DNA of 8,527 bases, taken from JBOGGN01 sp050744165 (GTDB taxonomy: Bacteria; Actinomycetota; Acidimicrobiia; Acidimicrobiales; Palsa-688). Each line of letters starts with the position of its first letter. Within the stretch, counting starts at the first letter, position 1. Positions 6,323-8,527 of the stretch are shown here, one piece after another. The DNA lies in assembly GCA_050744165.1 (NCBI GenBank), contig JBOGGN010000144.1:1-8527 (forward strand). Reading direction: 5' to 3'. The notes below the pieces were generated by a model. It saw only the letters and a list, made by a program, of their open reading frames with translations. It did not search any database and was not told where the DNA came from. The position numbers and the translations under genes are program-made.

Positions 6323-7275
6323 GCCGAGGCGGCTTCACTGCGGTGGCCGGGCGCAACGTCGAGCACCGTGCGGGCCAGGGCCGCGGCCTCGGCCGGGCCC
6401 GTCATGACGGTGCCGGTCACGACGCAGGCCATCCCCTCGGCCTCCACGGTGCTCGCCAGGGCGGCATCGATCCGGTCGACGACCAGCGTCGAGGCGTAGC
6501 CGGCGTAGAGGCGGGCAACGCCGGTCACCGACGGCTCGTGGCCCAGCTCGGCCATCAGGTGGTCGGCGGGACCCTTCAGTGCCCGGCCCCCCACAAGCGG
6601 GGACACGGCCACGGTGTCGGTCCGGCGTGCGGCCAGCGCGTCGGCGATGCCGGGCACCGCCAGGATGGGACCGATGGAGACGATCGGGTTGGAGGGGCAG
6701 ATTACCAGGCGCTCGGCGCCGGCGATGGCCTCGAGGACGCCGGGGGCGGGGCGGGCCGCGGGGGCGCCCCGGAATGAGACCGCCTCCACCGCCACCTCGT
6801 GGCGGAGGCCCACGAAGTACTCCTGGAAGCCGATCTCCCGCCCGGCCACCCCAACTCGGGTCTCGACCGGGTCGTCGGTCATCGGCAGCAGCCGTACCGC
6901 CACCCGCCAGCGGGCGGCGACCTCGGCGGTGACCTGGCTCAGGGTCGTTCCTTCGGCCAGCCGTCCGGTGCGGTACAGGTGGGTAGCGAGGTCGCGGTCG
7001 CCGAGGCGGAACCAGGCGCGGGTGCCGTCGCCGTAGGCGGCCAGCGCCTCCATGGCCTGCCAGCTCTCGCCCGCCAGGCCCCAGCCGGTGTCGGCGTTGA
7101 TGGCCCCCGCCAGGGTGTAGGTGACGGTGTCCAGGTCAGGGCTGATGTGAAGGCCGTGGAGGACCACGTCGTCGCCGGTGTTGACGACGGCCACGATCTC
7201 GGCAGGATCCATGACGGCCGCCAGACCCCGCAGCATCCGGGCGGCGCCGACTCCGCCGGCCAGGGCGACGAGCAC
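6319..7275 (-). CDS. cofD: 2-phospho-L-lactate transferase CofD/FbiA (F420 biosynthesis)
   Basis: The 318-residue enzyme transfers a phospholactyl or, in actinobacteria, phosphoenolpyruvyl group from a GDP-activated donor to the deazaflavin Fo, giving F420-0 or dehydro-F420-0. The only possible start is GTG at 7275-7273, because an in-frame TAA lies 4 codons upstream (7287-7285). The protein opens with LVALAGGVGAARML (2-15), followed by NTGDD (32-36), SPDLDT (45-50), GDRDLATHL (92-100), MTDDPVET (132-139), QEYFV (151-155), ICPSNPIVSIGPIL (192-205) and SPLVGGRALKGPA (225-237), all typical of CofD. It is the first gene of a minus-strand operon with cofE. No Shine-Dalgarno sequence precedes the GTG; a TAACCT hexamer at the right distance suggests a leaderless mRNA. 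The other F420 genes (Fo synthase, guanylyltransferase) are not in this window. Confidence 0.95.
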   Translation of the reverse strand: MLVALAGGVGAARMLRGLAAVMDPAEIVAVVNTGDDVVLHGLHISPDLDTVTYTLAGAINADTGWGLAGESWQAMEALAAYGDGTRAWFRLGDRDLATHLYRTGRLAEGTTLSQVTAEVAARWRVAVRLLPMTDDPVETRVGVAGREIGFQEYFVGLRHEVAVEAVSFRGAPAARPAPGVLEAIAGAERLVICPSNPIVSIGPILAVPGIADALAARRTDTVAVSPLVGGRALKGPADHLMAELGHEPSVTGVARLYAGYASTLVVDRIDAALASTVEAEGMACVVTGTVMTGPAEAAALARTVLDVAPGHRSEAASA

Positions 7276-7281
7276 GAGCTG

Positions 7282-7287
7282 AGGTTA
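7282..7287 (-). promoter_or_regulatory. Candidate -10 element of cofD, leaderless spacing
   Basis: Read on the minus strand the hexamer is TAACCT, fitting the actinobacterial TANNNT -10 pattern. Its last T is exactly 7 nt before the G of the GTG start, so transcription would begin at or next to the start codon. No ribosome binding site lies in the 15 nt upstream of GTG, which agrees with a leaderless mRNA. The -35 region is weak. Confidence 0.5.
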
Positions 7288-7295
7288 GACATGCC

Positions 7296-7320
7296 GGACC
7301 GGGGTGCTGGACCGGGGTGC
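7296..7320. repeat. Exact 12-bp direct repeat GGACCGGGGTGC, period 13
   Basis: The sequence GGACCGGGGTGC occurs at 7296-7307 and again at 7309-7320, separated by one T. It spans about -21 to -45 relative to the cofD start and about -40 to -16 of the predicted GT4 promoter, a position from which a bound regulator could affect both. It may be an operator with two half-sites or a chance slippage duplication in G+C-rich DNA. Confidence 0.75.
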
Positions 7321-7322
7321 CG

Positions 7323-7328
7323 TAGCTT
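7323..7328 (+). promoter_or_regulatory. Candidate -10 element of the GT4 gene
   Basis: TAGCTT fits TANNNT and ends 12 nt before ATG 7340, which would give a leader of only about 2-5 nt. No Shine-Dalgarno sequence is visible in CCTCCCGAG just before the ATG. The same TAGCNT form occurs before two other starts in the window. Sequence match only. Confidence 0.4.
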
Positions 7329-7339
7329 GGCCTCCCGAG

Positions 7340-8497
7340 ATGCGCGTCGCCGTCGATGTCACTCCCTTGCTGGGCCAACGGACCGGTGTCGGCGTGCTGA
7401 CCGCTGGGGTGCTCCGGGAGCTGGCCGCGCGTGGGGAGTGCACCATGCAGGGTTATGCCGTCACCTGGCGGGGTCGAGGCGCCCTGGGCGCCGAGCTGGC
7501 GCCCGGTATCCAATCCACCCGCCTGCCGATGGCCGCCCGCCCGCTGCATTGGGCCTGGAGCCACTTCGACGGCCCGGTGATCGAGTGGTGGAGCGGCCCG
7601 GTTGATGTCGTCCACGGAACCAACTTCGTGGTGCCGCCCGCCGCCAAGGCGGCCGAGGTGGTGAGCGTCCACGATGCATCCTTCATCCGCTTCCCCGACT
7701 TCGTGGAGCCCGCCAGCTTGGGCTTCCCCCGCCTGATCAAGAGGGCGGTGGCCCGAGGGGCGTGGATCCAGGTGCTGTCCCACGCCGTGGCGGCCGAGAT
7801 AGAGGAGTGTTTCGCGGTGCCGCCCGAGCGGGTGCGGGTGGTCGAGCCAGGCGTCGATGCGCGTGCCCCGGGCCTCGACGCCGCCGGCCTGTCGAGTACG
7901 CCAGAACTCGGTGAAGGGCGCCAGTATGTCCTCGCCCTGGCTCGCAGCGAGCCCCGCAAGGACTTGGCACTGCTCGTCGACGCGTTCGACCGCGTGGCGG
8001 GCGACAACCCCGACGTGGAGCTATACCTGGCGGGACCGCCCGGGTGGGCAGAGGATGCATTGCAGGCCGCCGTCACCCGCGCCCACCACCGCGACCGGAT
8101 CCAGCGCCTCGGTTGGGTCGACGACACCGAGAAGCGTCGCCTCCTTCGGGGCGCGGCCGCCTTCGCCTACCCGTCGGTCTACGAAGGTTTCGGGATGCCC
8201 CCGCTCGAGGCGATGGCCGCCGGCGTCCCCGTGGTGGCCTCCAATACCGGCGGCATCCCCGAGGCGGTAGGGGAGGCCGCCGTGCTGGTCCCCGTCGGCG
8301 ATGGCGACGCCCTGGCCTCAGCGCTGGCAAGTGTGCTCGACGACGGCGCGCTCCGGGGCCGCCTGGTCGCGGCTGGGCACCGCCAGGTCGAACACTTCAG
8401 CTGGAGCCGCTGCGCCGATGGGCTCCTGGCTCTGTACCGCGCCGCCGCCGCCAGTAGAGGCGCCGCCAGTCGAGGCGCCGCTTCGGGCGCGGGCTGA
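7340..8497 (+). CDS. Glycosyltransferase family 4 (GT-B fold), likely mannosyl- or related transferase
   Basis: The 385-residue cytoplasmic or membrane-associated enzyme starts at ATG 7340, which puts the first beta-strand (MRVAVDVTPLL) at the N-terminus; GTG 7304 would add 12 residues and lie inside the direct repeat. The N-terminal GT-B domain has the glycine motif RTGVGVL (14-20), VDVVHGTNF (88-96) and VHDASFIRFPD (110-120, H111). The C-terminal domain has LARSEPRKDLALLVDAF (200-216, with R206/K207 as likely diphosphate contacts), ELYLAGPPGW, RIQRLGWV, and YPSVYEGFGMPPLEAMAAG (277-295) with the E-x7-E pair E282/E290, then SNTGGIPEAVGEAAVLV. These are classic GT4 features, and the length is normal. 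Family members use GDP-mannose, UDP-sugars or others; the substrate cannot be read here. The C-terminus is a low-complexity SRGAASRGAASGAG tail from a 15-bp tandem duplication. It diverges from cofD and is separate from the main glycan operon. Confidence 0.9.
   Translation: MRVAVDVTPLLGQRTGVGVLTAGVLRELAARGECTMQGYAVTWRGRGALGAELAPGIQSTRLPMAARPLHWAWSHFDGPVIEWWSGPVDVVHGTNFVVPPAAKAAEVVSVHDASFIRFPDFVEPASLGFPRLIKRAVARGAWIQVLSHAVAAEIEECFAVPPERVRVVEPGVDARAPGLDAAGLSSTPELGEGRQYVLALARSEPRKDLALLVDAFDRVAGDNPDVELYLAGPPGWAEDALQAAVTRAHHRDRIQRLGWVDDTEKRRLLRGAAAFAYPSVYEGFGMPPLEAMAAGVPVVASNTGGIPEAVGEAAVLVPVGDGDALASALASVLDDGALRGRLVAAGHRQVEHFSWSRCADGLLALYRAAAASRGAASRGAASGAG
8453..8482 (+). repeat. 15-bp tandem duplication encoding SRGAA twice at the GT4 C-terminus
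   Basis: AGTAGAGGCGCCGCC (8453-8467) is followed directly by AGTCGAGGCGCCGCT (8468-8482); 13 of 15 bases match and the frame is kept. It lies after the last structured element of the glycosyltransferase, so it should not affect the fold. It looks like a fairly recent slippage event. Confidence 0.7.
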
Positions 8498-8527
8498 CCG
8501 CCTCGAGCACCGCCGCCAGGTCGCCCC

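Larger units (their letters stand above)
7276..7339. promoter_or_regulatory. Divergent intergenic promoter region between cofD and the GT4 gene
   Basis: These 64 bp must hold both divergent promoters. I see a -10-like TAACCT on the minus strand (7287-7282), a -10-like TAGCTT on the plus strand (7323-7328), and between them a 12-bp exact direct repeat. Neither candidate has a good TTGACA-like -35. The region is too short for separate control areas, so the two genes are probably regulated together or in competition. Confidence 0.55.

Noticed and set aside
7304..7339. Upstream GTG start for the GT4 gene
   Set aside because: It lies within the 12-bp direct repeat and upstream of the -10-like box, and adds residues before the first beta-strand of the fold.

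Overview
The window is a G+C-rich, tightly packed stretch of bacterial chromosome, almost certainly from the Actinomycetota. Codon third positions are nearly all G or C. GTG starts, ATGA-type overlaps and missing Shine-Dalgarno sites are common. Two genes for the deazaflavin cofactor F420 are present, and one exported protein ends in an Ala/Thr/Val-rich tail. I think a lineage outside the mycobacteria, such as Acidimicrobiia, is plausible, but that assignment is inference. I see no rRNA, tRNA, CRISPR array, insertion sequence or phage gene.

Layout. Six genes on the plus strand fill about 1-5633. They are the 3' part of a GT2 glycosyltransferase (WbbL/rhamnosyltransferase type), a membrane-anchored exported protein with a His-rich domain and a Thr-repeat tail, a GDP-mannose-type sugar nucleotidyltransferase, an NAD-dependent sugar epimerase/dehydratase, a MidA-like methyltransferase fused to TPR repeats, and a small two-helix DUF3592-like membrane protein. 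They are 14 bp apart, overlapping, overlapping, 43 bp apart and 12 bp apart, so they probably form one operon for envelope polysaccharide or glycoconjugate synthesis. Running towards them on the minus strand is a two-gene F420 operon, cofD then cofE (7275 down to 5630). Its last stop codon overlaps the stop of the DUF3592-like gene. A 64-bp divergent promoter region (7276-7339) separates cofD from a plus-strand GT4 glycosyltransferase that ends at 8497. The last 30 bp are too short to assign.

How the parts fit. The GT2 enzyme, the nucleotidyltransferase, the epimerase and the GT4 enzyme supply and use activated sugars for surface glycans. CofD and CofE carry out late steps of F420 synthesis. 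The arrangement (wbbL-like, then manB-like, facing cofE and cofD) matches the wbbL1-manB / fbiA-fbiB neighbourhood of Mycobacterium tuberculosis as I remember it, with four extra genes inserted. The points most worth following up are this conserved but expanded neighbourhood, a CofE without the C-terminal FMN domain of mycobacterial FbiB, the methyltransferase-TPR fusion, the exported His-rich/Thr-repeat protein, and the compact divergent promoter with an exact 12-bp direct repeat and a probably leaderless cofD transcript.
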